Below are positions 31,409 to 42,433 of a stretch of DNA of 64,000 nucleotides, piece by piece; position 1 is the first letter of the stretch, and every line of letters starts with the position of its first letter. Source of the DNA: Crossaster papposus (Eukaryota > Echinodermata > Asteroidea > Velatida > Solasteridae). Location of the stretch: assembly GCA_037893245.1 (NCBI GenBank), contig JBAIAA010000251.1, positions 62,001-126,000 of the forward strand, in the 5' to 3' direction. Made by a program: the position numbers and the translations under genes. Below the pieces are notes generated by a model, which saw only the letters and a program-made list of their open reading frames with translations, made no database searches and was not told the origin of the DNA.

Positions 31409-33090
31409 CTTAATACACTGAATGAAGTAAATCACGAAAAAGAAAAATAATTCCCTTCAAACCAATGGCTCTCAGTATACAATACAAATCAACATATGTG
31501 ATTGTCAGTCTGTTTTGCTCGGCAATTAAAACACACAGAATCAGCTCACTAAATTTAGGTGAGAGAGTTCTGGCAAAGTCGCCAAAATGTAAGCCGTTGG
31601 ACTATTTTGTGTGTTTAGCGGTAACCCAACAAAATTAAATCACCAACTAAATTCACAAATTCATAGGACAAGAAACATGTTTTTATTTTTCATGCAAAAT
31701 AACGATTATTAAAGTCAAAGGATATGGCCATGTACTTCTGCGCGCAGTATAACAACAAGTATAACCCGGTTAATAAGCTACTGTTCCGACTCTACCGTCA
31801 GTGTCCAAGTTCAATCCTCCGTTCCAGAGTCCCTTGACTTTAGCAGGTGCACCAAGTCCAGATCCAAGAAATATTGCCGGATGATTCCCAATCTGCAGTC
31901 GGGTACCGCAATGCAGGTCCTGTCACACTGGACTGCAAGGCCTGGTCTGTAGTTCCTGCCGAACACAGTTCAGGCTAAAGGGCAGAGGTCAAACCAGAGT
32001 GCCTCTAAACACGTACACCAGCTAAGGTACAACGTCTTGACTCCAATGTCACGAGGCGACAGTTCTACACCAATGATGTAGGTTGAATGTGTTCCCTCAA
32101 TCACAATCTAAAGGGGGAAACTGAGAGCGAAAGAGAGCACAACAATAATAAATGCACCCTCCATACATATTCAGTCCCAAGACATTTCCTAAAAACTGAT
32201 TTGCCCACATATGTACCACAAATGCGATTTGCTCACAAATGCACACAATAACATTATGTATGCCGACTGGTGGGCTTCCTCAAAACACAATTAACCTAGC
32301 TATGACACACCCCTATAGGCTATATGTGTTATAATGATCCAGCACAAAAACAATGTAATGTAATACATAACATAACAATTCCCAAGTTCAAACACTAGAA
32401 TCATGGGAACAATCCTATAGTTAACCTCCCTTTATCTTTATGGTAAGTAAAATACAAGGAACCACGCCATTGATTTATGAAATGGTAATTATTCAAGTTG
32501 TACGTGTACATTTAAAAAGTCACCCTATGCACATGTGATTATAACCCCACTGAATTAAACGGAGTAGTCTATCCCTAAAAAATATATATATCGAGTTTGT
32601 GTCACCCCCGAATATTTGATTTTCCTTTCATCTTACCTGAGAGCCACAGGCTTGATTAGAACAATTACAATTAGCTTTGTTTTGGCAAGAACTTGTAAAA
32701 CAACACTTATCGCAATAGGGCGCTATACATGCTTCGCACGGGCTACACACTCGATCTGCGTCGCTCGCGTCATGCATGCAGGCTGCAGGCAGCCTTTTTT
32801 TTAGCTCTGTGATTTTTTACGTTTTTAACCTTTTATAATTATATCATTAGTTTTGATCCTTTTTTATATTCTACTTGTCAATTATTGACTTCAGTCTTTG
32901 CTGGTCTGTGTATCAGCGTTTTTAAATCAATTTTTGGTGGAGTAATTTAGAGTTTGTTTCTTCTTCGTGTTTTTCGTGCCGCCGGCGGCCATCTTGAAAC
33001 GTGGAAGGCGGGTATTTTAACGGTTCCCATTTAAACTGCGTCACACTACATATGTACAAGTATCTGACATACGTTTTTCGCTGGACGTGT
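31409..33090. other. Gene-free stretch before the LINE
   Basis: No domain-bearing frame and no clear repeat recognised. The last 200 bp (GC-richer, with GCCGCCGGCGGCC near 32978) probably belong to the LINE 5' UTR, but I cannot place the LINE's 5' end. Confidence 0.45.
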
Positions 33091-33106
33091 CGTGCATAGT
33101 GCAATA

Positions 33107-36100
33107 ATGGGAGTTCCTCAAGCATCCTTGACTTATGTTGTGTCTGCAATTGTGCTCATGATGCTGAGACTATGTAACGGAAATTTACCAGTGATACCGG
33201 ACCAACACTTTGTGGAACATTGGACAGCACCTGTGGCTGTGACGGATAACCTTAGCCTACAGACCTCGGTGAGTCAGCTCCATGTTTTCCTGAACTCTAA
33301 GTCATACCAGTACTCAAAGACGAAGCAGCTGATCATTCCTGTGCTAAACTTGAACAATCGAACCAGCATTAAAATCGCACTTCTCATCGTTCTTGCAGGA
33401 GATGTTGCATTAAACCCTGGTCCTTACCAACCAAAGTTTCCCTGCCTGATTTGTAATAAAGCAGCGAAATGGGGTCAAGAATGTCTCCAATGTGATCAGT
33501 GCAATGGCTGGTTTCATGTTGAATGCATGAAAATGGACAGAAACATTTACAAAATTCTTGAGGCTCATCAATCCTATTCATGGATTTGTTGCAGTTGCGG
33601 TCTACCAAACTACGACACTTTTTTTTTTGGATCGCTGAGTAGTTTTAGTACCTCCAACAGTTTTGAATCGCTTTCTAGCCTGGATAGCAATGACACCACA
33701 TCCACCTCAAATTCAAACTTAAGTAGCAGTGACCCGACTGCTACCTCAACTCCTATTAGGCAGACCCCGCAACAGTCTGTCAAGAAGCCTAGACAAAAGC
33801 CTTTAAAGATTTTGAACATAAATTGCCAGAGTTTACGAGCTAAACTCCCAAACTTTCATAACCTAATTGATACTGAGGACCCAGATGTTATCGTGGGTAC
33901 AGAATCCTGGCTAAATGGAAGCATCGCCTCAGGTGAAGTTTTTCCACCTAACTTCAGCGTTTATCGCAAGGATAGATCTGACTCCTACGGTGGCGTATTT
34001 TTAGCGATTAAAAATACTGTGGTTGCTCAAGAGGAAACAAAACTCCAAAGTGACTGCGAAGCGATATGGGCGAGTATTCATGTGAAAGGAGTATCCCCCG
34101 TGTACATCGGAGCCTTTTATAGATCACAACAAACAGACAATGTCTACTTAAGACAGTTGGAAATCAGCATTGAAAAAATCCCCAGGCAGGCAGCCATATG
34201 GTTGCTTGGTGATTTTAATTTGCCTGATGTAGATTGGATAACAAACAGCCTAAAACCTAGTGGCAGATATCCTGGTCCAAGTAACATCATGATAGACATC
34301 GCCATGGATAACAACTTATCGCAGATTGTGAATCAACCAACCAGAAACAACAACATCCTCGATCTTTGTTTCACGAACTGTCCATCTTTTGTTAACAAAG
34401 TGAATGTTCAAGCTGGAATTAGTGACCACGATGTTGTTGTTATCGACGCCAGCATCAGAGCCAAATTTGTCAAACACCCCCGGAGGAAGGTTTTTCTCTT
34501 CAACAAGGGAAATTATACTGACATTGCCAATGAGATGAAATCCTTCAATGACCAGCTTTCGCATGAAAGAGTTGCCGAAATGGACATTGAACACCTATGG
34601 ACATCTTTTAGGGATACCTTACAAGCAGCGATGGATCAGCATATTCCATCTAAGTTGAGTTCATCCAGACCTAGTAAACCTTGGATAACTGGTGCAACTA
34701 AGAGAGAAATCCGGAAAAAACAACGCCTCTACAAGAAAGCTCGTAAAAGAAACAGCAAAGTACTCTGGGACCAGTTCAAGCTACTGAGACGTCGCACTGA
34801 CCGAAAAATCAAGAAACAGTACAAGACCTACATAAAGGATGTCATAGGAGCCAGTCTACATTCCGAAAATCCCAAACCATTCTGGAATTTCATAAAAACC
34901 AAGAGACAAGAAGTGTTTGGAATTTCTACCTTGAATGCTGCTGGGCATACCATCTCTGGTGCAAAGGACAAGGCTGAGACACTGAACAAACATTTTTGTT
35001 CCATTTTTACGAAGGAAGATCCGACAAACATCCCTGACATTGGCCACAGCTCAGTTCCAGACATACCTTCATTGATCATCACAACGCCTGGAGTTGAGAA
35101 ATTGCTTCAGAACCTCAAGGTAAACAAGGCATCCGGACCGGATAATATCCCTGCCAGAGTCTTGAAAGAGTGCTCGGCAACAATTGCCCCAATACTTCAG
35201 AAGATTTTTCAGAAGTCAATGGACAGTGGGAGGATGCCTAAGGACTGGTTGAGTGCAAACATCTCGCCGATTTTTAAGAAAGGTGATAGGACCAGCCCTG
35301 CCAATTATCGTCTGATTTCCTTGACCTGCATTATCTGCAAGTTACTTGAACACATCATACATAGTCACGTAATGGAACATATTGATAACCATCACCTACT
35401 GAATGACCGTCAACATGGATTTCGGAAAGAAAGATCCTGTGAAACTCAATTAGCAGCTTTAACTGAAGATCTGGCTAGGATTCTTGACAAACGAAGCCAA
35501 GTTGACCTCATAATAATGGACTTCAGTAAAGCATTTGACACGGTTCCCCACAAACGCTTACTCACCAAACTACATCACCTTGGAATAAGAAATAATATCA
35601 AAAACTGGATTAATTGTTTTCTAACCATGCGTCATCAAATTGTCATCATTGATGGAGAAAAATCCTCAAACTCACCTGTCACTTCGGGAGTTTCGCAGGG
35701 GACAGTTTTAGGTCCGTTATTATTCCTTTTGTATATGTATATTAACGACCTACCGGACTTAATAAACTCTCAGGTACGTCTATTTGCAGATGACTGCATT
35801 TTGTACAGGGAAATAACATCAAATAATGACTGTGTTACTTTGCAACAAGACATCAACTTGCTGTGTGACTGGGAGAAAGCTTGGCAAATGAGCTTCAATG
35901 CTTCAAAATGTTTCACAATGCATATGACACATAAAAATAAATCGATCACTCATCAATATACAATGGGGGATGCCACTTTACAGGAGGTGAGTCAACAAAA
36001 ATACCTAGGAGTGGAGCTGACAAAAGATTTATCTTGGTCCAAACACATCAACCAAGTTACTTCTGGAGCAAATAAGATTCTTGGCCTTCTGAGAAGAAAC

Positions 36101-36637
36101 TTGAGATGTTGTGATGAAAAGACCAAAGCCATTGCCTACAAGACACTTGTTCGACCCAAATTGGAGTACTGCAGCAGCATATGGGACCCACATAAACAGA
36201 CCCTCATAGATTCAGTTGAAAAGGTTCAGCGCAGAGCGGCACGTTTTGTCGCAAATGATTACAGACGAGAAAGCAGTGTCACCCAACTTCTCCAACAACT
36301 TGAGTGGGAACGACTGGATGTTAGACGTTTAAGATCCCGTCTAACTGTCGTCTACAAAGAACTGAACCATCTAGCTCCATCCAACATTGACCACCTCAAG
36401 GTGACAAATGAGGAAACAACCCATAACAGACAAACCAGAAATGATCACCCAAATAACTTAAAAAGAATTACAGTAAACAAAGATTGCTACAAGTTCTCAC
36501 TCTACCCATACACCATACCGGAATGGAATCTCCTACCAGCTGACATGAAAGAGACAAATGACTTTAAATACTTCAAATCTAGACTTGTTGCTATTGACCT
36601 AGAGGATCTGTCCCAAAAAGCCCATTTTAAAATTTAG
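33107..36637 (+). CDS. PHD-finger LINE (CR1-like) polyprotein with 2A-like motif
   Basis: A 1176-residue frame from the first ATG. Order: a hydrophobic leader-like N-terminus; the 2A-like motif LIVLAGDVALNPGP (about residues 92-106); a PHD finger with C4HC3 spacing (about 111-168, CLICNKAAKWGQECLQCDQC); an apurinic-type endonuclease (about 233-450: NINCQSLRAK, GTESWL, GDFNLPDVDW, SDHDVV); and reverse transcriptase (about 669-910: KASGPDNIP, DFSKAFDTVPH, FADD). The end EWNLLPADMKETNDFKYFKS is the usual C-terminus. The frame is uninterrupted, but two conserved RT prolines are replaced (NYRLISL, SGVSQGT) and YMYINDLP carries two extra residues. It would copy its own RNA at a nicked chromosomal target. 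PHD-bearing CR1-like LINEs are known from marine invertebrates. Confidence 0.92.
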   Translation: MGVPQASLTYVVSAIVLMMLRLCNGNLPVIPDQHFVEHWTAPVAVTDNLSLQTSVSQLHVFLNSKSYQYSKTKQLIIPVLNLNNRTSIKIALLIVLAGDVALNPGPYQPKFPCLICNKAAKWGQECLQCDQCNGWFHVECMKMDRNIYKILEAHQSYSWICCSCGLPNYDTFFFGSLSSFSTSNSFESLSSLDSNDTTSTSNSNLSSSDPTATSTPIRQTPQQSVKKPRQKPLKILNINCQSLRAKLPNFHNLIDTEDPDVIVGTESWLNGSIASGEVFPPNFSVYRKDRSDSYGGVFLAIKNTVVAQEETKLQSDCEAIWASIHVKGVSPVYIGAFYRSQQTDNVYLRQLEISIEKIPRQAAIWLLGDFNLPDVDWITNSLKPSGRYPGPSNIMIDIAMDNNLSQIVNQPTRNNNILDLCFTNCPSFVNKVNVQAGISDHDVVVIDASIRAKFVKHPRRKVFLFNKGNYTDIANEMKSFNDQLSHERVAEMDIEHLWTSFRDTLQAAMDQHIPSKLSSSRPSKPWITGATKREIRKKQRLYKKARKRNSKVLWDQFKLLRRRTDRKIKKQYKTYIKDVIGASLHSENPKPFWNFIKTKRQEVFGISTLNAAGHTISGAKDKAETLNKHFCSIFTKEDPTNIPDIGHSSVPDIPSLIITTPGVEKLLQNLKVNKASGPDNIPARVLKECSATIAPILQKIFQKSMDSGRMPKDWLSANISPIFKKGDRTSPANYRLISLTCIICKLLEHIIHSHVMEHIDNHHLLNDRQHGFRKERSCETQLAALTEDLARILDKRSQVDLIIMDFSKAFDTVPHKRLLTKLHHLGIRNNIKNWINCFLTMRHQIVIIDGEKSSNSPVTSGVSQGTVLGPLLFLLYMYINDLPDLINSQVRLFADDCILYREITSNNDCVTLQQDINLLCDWEKAWQMSFNASKCFTMHMTHKNKSITHQYTMGDATLQEVSQQKYLGVELTKDLSWSKHINQVTSGANKILGLLRRNLRCCDEKTKAIAYKTLVRPKLEYCSSIWDPHKQTLIDSVEKVQRRAARFVANDYRRESSVTQLLQQLEWERLDVRRLRSRLTVVYKELNHLAPSNIDHLKVTNEETTHNRQTRNDHPNNLKRITVNKDCYKFSLYPYTIPEWNLLPADMKETNDFKYFKSRLVAIDLEDLSQKAHFKI
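33400..33426 (+). other. 2A-like ribosome-skipping motif (GDVALNPGP)
   Basis: Encodes GDVALNPGP directly upstream of the PHD finger. The 2A consensus is D-V/I-E-x-N-P-G-P, with skipping between the last G and P. Here the usual E is A. It follows a hydrophobic run (IALLIVLA), as in known 2A contexts. Skipping would release the leader segment from the enzymatic part. Confidence 0.7.
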
Positions 36638-37800
36638 GTAGCCTGCTGCATGCATGACGTACTGCATGTTTAGAAAGCCACCCCAGGCGTTTTCATGCAG
36701 TATAATTTCTGAAAGATATACAAACGAGAATTCAAATTGGTTGTTTTTTTTACAAAACCATCTGGGGTATGCAGCAGCCATCTTGTAATTGTATGAACTA
36801 ATTTAAACTCCTGGGTCAGATTGACCCAGAATCTGCATCCAAATTTGCACAAGCAGTGTGAAAGTACAAAGTAACAAATAACCTGAATCCTTCAAAATTC
36901 TTATTTGGATATATACCCAAGTAACCTCAATCCTGCCAAATCATTCAGCATCAGAGTTTAGGCATTATGACCTGGATGCTGCTTTATCCTCCAGTGGCAA
37001 AAACCCAAAGCCCTCAAGTCCTTCGATGCATCACCTCAGTGATCCTCCCTGCAAAGTCCTGCATTTTGCAATGAGGATTTTGGAGGATTTTTGATGTTTA
37101 GGGTTAATGACAAATGTTAGGCTTTTCGTGTGGACGAGACTTGATTCTTACTTATTTTTGTTCAAATCTTTCAGAGACAATGAAGCATATTTTGTTTGAT
37201 TGTGAACAAGTTAAAAGGAATGGATTTAATTTAAAAACTGGTGGGCCAAGAAGCCATGCTAAGGTGCGTTTTAACATAATTATGTTATAAATCTATTGTT
37301 TTAGATACAATTTATTGATCATCCTGATTTTATTTTGAATCTTTGCATTATTTTGTTATTATTTATAACTGTAGATTTAACCATCGGGTGCCTACCCCTA
37401 AGTATTTATTCAGAATCAATTATGTGAAAAAAAGATAGCCTTTGTCAGTATAAATACTGTGCATAGGTTTTTATCTAAAATTGCAAATTTTTCAAGCTTA
37501 GTTTGTGCAGATTGAATAATAACAATTCTATATAATTTGTTTTGTTTTGTGTATTTTGTTGAGTTAAAAATAAAATAAAAGTCAAAAAGAAAGGACAACA
37601 ACTAAGAATGCACATCCCTGGTGGTTAATTTTATTTGAATATTTTTCAATAGTTCCATAGTATTCTGCATTCGAAATGAAATGATTTTGTGTGGTAACAG
37701 ATATAAAGGGTCAAAATCTGAACGTATACTGTACGAAGCTGTTTGCACGTCCTCATTCGACGTTCAATATACATACTACCAGCTCCTTCGAATGTTCGAA
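36638..37800. other. Gene-free stretch after the LINE
   Basis: Includes the LINE 3' UTR, whose end I cannot place (no clear tail repeat), and AT-rich sequence. A word just after the stop, GCCTGCTGCATGCATGACG, is roughly inverse to CGTCATGCATGCAGGC near 32768 upstream of the LINE; this may be chance. Confidence 0.4.
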
Positions 37801-37804
37801 TGTT

Positions 37805-38520
37805 GAAACAAATGTGCGATAAATTGTGCAATAAAATGTGCGATGTTGCAGATTTCTGCGCAGACATGTGCCAAAAAATCTGCAATGTCGCAGAATTCTG
37901 CGCAGAAATGTGCGATAAAATGTGCGATATCGCAGATTTCTGCCCAAAAATGTGCGATAAAATCTGCAATATCGCCGATTTCTGCACAGAAATGTGCGAT
38001 AAAATCTGCAATATCGCTTATTTCTGCGCAGAAATGTGCGATAAAATCTGCAATATCGCATATTTCTGCGCAGAAATGTAAGATAAAATGTGCAATATCG
38101 CAGATTTCTGCGCAGAAATATGCGATAAAATGTGCAATATCGCAGAGATCGGCGCAGAAATGTGCGATAAAATGTGCAATATCGCAGATTTCTGCTCAGA
38201 AATGTGCGATAAAATCTGCAATATTGCAGATTTCTTCGCAGAAATGTGCGATAAAATGTGCAATATTGCAGAAATCGGCGCAGAAATGTGCGAAAACATG
38301 TGCAATATTGCAGAAATCGGCGCAGAAATGTGCGATAAAATGTGCAATATTGCAGAAATCGGCGCAGAAATGTGCGATAAAATGTGCAATATTGCAGAAA
38401 TCGGCGCCGAAATGTGCGATAAATTCTGCAATATCGCAGAAAAAGGCCCAGAAATGTGCGATAAAATCGGCGACATCGCAGAAATCTGCGCAGAAATGTG
38501 CGATGTGCGATGTCCCTTCA
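37805..38520 (+). repeat. 42-bp minisatellite, about 17 copies
   Basis: The unit is about 42 bp with words TGCGATAAAATGTGCAATAT and CGCAGATTTCTGCGCAGAAA. It contains the perfect palindrome TTCTGCGCAGAA. Because 42 is divisible by three, several frames stay open on both strands (273 codons on plus, 170 on minus), giving a 14-residue periodic translation. No start context or domain supports coding. Confidence 0.9.
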
Positions 38521-38530
38521 GAGCCACCAT

Positions 38531-40375
38531 ACATGATAAACTCTGATACGCAAAATATTAGCGAAATTCGGTCATTTGTTGTAGGAGCTGGAGCAGTTGG
38601 AAGTTTTAGCGGGTTTTGCCGCCAGAACCCACCAATCTACCTAAAAATTGCCAAATTTATATGATATCTCAGCAAGTGAGGTAACATTGGAAAGAACACA
38701 AAATCCTCTATTCACCAATATGTCACTTATGACATGCTTTTATGTGTTGACCCCAATCTGGGTCATTTAAGGTGACCTTGACCGTTGACCTCAATTATCT
38801 TAAACGTATATGCTCCGGTTTTGATGAACTGTTTGTATTCGTGAGATAGTTAACTGTACATGGCGCACACGAAAAATCAGCTTGGGCAATTACCAACTCC
38901 AGGAGAAAAATGACTTTAACAACCAACAAATGTGTAATATCACTCCTATGACTGCGAATACAGTAACAATTATCAACTATTATGCATGTATTTTTGAATT
39001 CAATCTCGGTATTTTCAGTGCCCGCCTCTGAAGTAGGTAGACTCCGTTATGGCGTAAAAAGGCAGTATTTGGAATCTTATAGTAACTCGGTTTACAGTGG
39101 CAACGGCGGTTAAGCAATGAAAATACCGAGATCGAGATACATGTACATGCATAATAGTTGATAATTGTGACTGTATCCGGATTCATAAGAGTGATATTAC
39201 ACATGTGTTGGTCGTTAAAGGGAAATTCCAGGCTCAATAATATTTTACCTAGTCTAAAAGAATATGGTAACATACTGACTCTGCAGATAATTTGTTTTGA
39301 TTTGCTATCGAGAACGACAAACGCGCCTATTATATTCACGATTTCTTGCCATTCAGGAGTACAAGGGCGCGGCCATATTGTTCAAATTTCCCGCCTCGCC
39401 TGGGACATTATGACGTAGTGTCTGCACCTGAGTGCACATCGCTTGTTTGCCCGTTGTTCGCACTGGTAATCTGCACCTTGACGCGGCCAACTACATTATG
39501 CAGACGTATGTTGTACGGCGCCCGACTATTGCGAGTACATGTGTTGCATTGCTGTGCAGAATATCGACTTGACGCGCCACAAACTATCGTTTAGTTTTGT
39601 ATTTTCTAAGAAGAATAGAAAATCTGTGAGCTAGTAATTATTGCAACAGATCTTTCTTCGTATGATTTTGAGCCCACTTTCACATGTACAGTACACATTA
39701 TGTATACACTATGCCGAACACAAAAGGGTTCACTTGCATTCCTTGCGCGTGCAGGGCCGCTATCGACCGGGCTTCGCGTACTAATGGTGCAGACACTACG
39801 TCACAATATTTTGGATGTACCGATAAACCAGAACAAAATGGCGGCTCGCATGACGATAAGCGCAGTGCGAGAACATTTTTGTTTTATATGATTACAGAAA
39901 CCGATAAAAATGAAATAAAAATCAAGTCACAATGGCAATTGACACTCTTTAACATTAGGCAATTATAAACTATGGGTGACGTTTCCTTTTAAATTAATTT
40001 TTCTCCTGAAGTTGGTAATTGGCCAAGCTGATTTTTCGTGTGTGCCATGTATGGTTAACTATCTCACGAATAAAAACAGGGTCATCAAAACCAGAGCATA
40101 TACTTTTGAGATAATCCAGGTCAAAGTTCAAGGTCAACTTAAATCACCCAGATTTGGGTCAACACATAAAAAGAATGTCAAGTGACATACTTTTGGATAG
40201 AGAAGGTTGTGCTCTTTCCAATGATACCTCACTTGCTGAAATCGAACCATTCTGTAGGGGTATTTGGTGGATTGGTGGTTACTGGCGGAAAAAAACCTAA
40301 AACTTCAAACTGCTCCAGTTCCTACACAAATGACTGAATTTCGGTAATATTTTGCGTATCAGAGTTTCTCATGAG
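38531..40375. mobile_element. 1.84-kb element with about 380-bp inverted arms
   Basis: 38531-38915 and 39995-40375 are inverted copies at roughly 75-80% by eye (for example ACTCTGATACGCAAAATATT against AATATTTTGCGTATCAGAGT). The left arm abuts the minisatellite. The centre contains a smaller palindromic element (38960-39174) and about 800 bp without recognised features. Confidence 0.75.
38960..39174. mobile_element. 215-bp palindromic MITE
   Basis: Ends ACAGTAACAATTATCAACTA and TAGTTGATAATTGTGACTGT are inverted copies with one difference. The inner arms (CTCGGTATTTTCA/TGAAAATACCGAG) extend the pairing. Nested in the larger inverted-repeat element. Confidence 0.8.
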
Positions 40376-40564
40376 TACCTAGCCACACACCAAATTCCAT
40401 CTAAATTGGAGGAGGTCGAGCAAAAAAGTGTGTGGAATGACGTGGAATGACCCTCCCGGGTTATAAAACATTGGCCTAAAGTGGCGGCCATTTTGAAATT
40501 CAAGATGGCTATCAACCAGTGAGATGGTATCAATCAATACTAATTGTATCTTTAACTCCTTGGC

Positions 40565-40951
40565 TTAAAGGTAGGATACACCATTTGCAGATATCGACAA
40601 TATTTATTACCAAATTATTAAGAAATATCTTACTCATTTGAAAGTAAATAATGATTCTCGGCATCCAGCAAAATGATTGCGCTAGATATCCTATAACTAT
40701 TCCGAAAAATATAATTTTATAAAGAAAAATTTGCGATCGCCGGGCGGCAATCGCGAAAAAACAACAATAACAAAAGAATAACTGCTCGACGCCGGTTGAA
40801 AACAAACGCTATTTTTCGTGCTTTCCTCGGCATCCATGATTGTAAAACTTCGTACAGGTCAGTTAAATGATATTTACTATAAAATACAACCCCGCAAACC
40901 CACCCATTCATGATAGTTCAAGCAATTACCAATGGTGTATCCTACCTTTAA
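40565..40951. mobile_element. MITE family X, copy 2 (most complete)
   Basis: Ends TTAAAGGTAGGATACACCAT and ATGGTGTATCCTACCTTTAA are perfect inverted copies over 20 bp. The interior is partly palindromic (GCGATCGCC...GGCAATCGC). Non-coding. A TTAA at both ends may be the target duplication. Confidence 0.85.
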
Positions 40952-41139
40952 TAAATTGATGTAATTGTCAGTAAAATGAACTTCGTATAGCATTATTACT
41001 TTGATTTATTGAATATTTGGTAAAACAATGACGGCCATTTTGAAATCCAAAATGGCGGCCATACGGTTAATGGGAAAAAAATGTTACCAATACTTTTCTG
41101 AAACCTGGATGTCTACTCTTGCCAATAAAACAAAAAAAA

Positions 41140-41760
41140 GCATCCTTAGCAAAACAAAATGCACAACTTTGAAATCTTACATAACAGCCTACACTACTGC
41201 TCATCATTCTCTTTTTCATAGATTGCCCAATTCATGGAAGGCATAACCGACATAATGTCCAAGTCATGGTTGTTTTCGGGTTATCATCATTTAGAACCTC
41301 GCTTAGACAACATTTATTGATCCCGGGTTCACTTGATACCCTAATACAAATTGCTTAGAATTTATATTTGTAACGTTTTAGGTTTTATAATTGTACCAAT
41401 TGCATATATTTTTTTATAAAAAAATTGATGAGGGTGCATTTTTTACAAACAAACAATACAGTTTTAAAGGTTTTAATCGTTAAAGTTTTGTATGTGTAAA
41501 TTTAGCTTTTGTTCTACCTGTTAAATGTTATCTTAGTCGCTAAGTGTTTGTATCATAGAAATGTTAGTGTTTTGTTTTTGTACTTGATAGCATTTCAAGA
41601 GAGCCACTATATAGTGATTAAGTTCGCTTTTGGCAATCCTTCAGTTGTGTCATCAATATTGTTTGTGTACAATCATTTTTGTTCAATTGATTGTACTGTT
41701 CTTTGGGTCTTTAACGTGTATGTATTTAAACCTGAGAAATAATAAATGAAAAAATGAAAA
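41140..41760 (+). mobile_element. LINE 3' end remnant
   Basis: At 41205-41246 a frame ends HHSLFHRLPNSWKA, and a neighbouring frame to about 41359 reads SSFRTSLRQHLLIPGSLDTL followed by a stop. Both resemble the C-terminal LP-x-x-W and LRxxLL parts of non-LTR RT proteins, in a frame-shifted state. The tail ends AATAAATGAAAAAATGAAAA at about 41742-41760. Confidence 0.4.
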
Positions 41761-41850
41761 CGTGACCACAAAGAAATGCTTCTCAGGCCTTCTGATGCTT
41801 GTGTTGAAAATCTTCAATAAATAATGTACAGTATGGCTCGTAATTAATTA

Positions 41851-42433
41851 ATAATATCTGGTACACTGACTTGTTTACACAGCATGGCACAGAAACTTTA
41901 AATTCTTGAGGTCAAAGACAATGTTGCTATGTCACGTGATTCGGAGCAAGCCTTCACTAGCAACCCCCAGCTCTGGAATGGTCTGGTGTCTTTGTGCCAT
42001 TCTCAACCATTGTAAGCAATGTATTTGTGCTGAGCGTATCGTACGTAACTATATGCAAGAGCTTGCCCCGAATCACGTGATATAGCAACATTGTCTTTGA
42101 TCTGGAGAATGTAATGCTAAAGGTAGGATACACCATTGGTAATTGCTTGAATTATCATGAATGTTTAGGTTTGGGGGGTTGTATCTTATAGTAAATATCG
42201 TTTAACTGACCTGTCAGGAGTTTTACAACCATGGATGGCGAGACAAGCACGAAAAACTGCGTTTACTTTCAACCGGCGTCGAGCAGTTATTCTTAAGTTA
42301 TTTTGGGTTTTTTCGCGATCGCGAAAGATATTTCTTAATAATTCGGTAGTAAATATCTGCGATATCTGCAAATGGTGTAACTACCTTTAAACGGTGCGAA
42401 GCTGTGTGAACAAGTCAGTGTACCAGATATTAT
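41851..42433. mobile_element. Palindromic element carrying a nested family X MITE
   Basis: Outer ends ATAATATCTGGTACACTGAC (41851) and GTCAGTGTACCAGATATTAT (to 42433) are perfect inverses. Inner arms CAAAGACAATGTTGCTATGT and ACATTGTCTTTG pair as well. A 273-bp MITE sits in the right arm at 42118-42390; removing it restores the symmetry. Confidence 0.85.
42118..42390 (+). mobile_element. MITE family X, copy 3
   Basis: Ends TAAAGGTAGGATACACCATT and AATGGTGTAACTACCTTTAA; internal words CGTTTAACTGACCTGTCAGG and TTCGCGATCGCGAA shared with copy 2. Confidence 0.85.

Noticed and set aside
32768-36660. TIR-like pair around the LINE (CGTCATGCATGCAGGC and its inverse)
   Set aside because: Only about 16 bp, made of a self-complementary ATGCAT word, and inconsistent with target-primed insertion; treated as chance.
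37843-38664. 273-codon open frame
   Set aside because: It is a direct result of a 42-bp repeat whose length is divisible by three; other frames and the opposite strand are open too.
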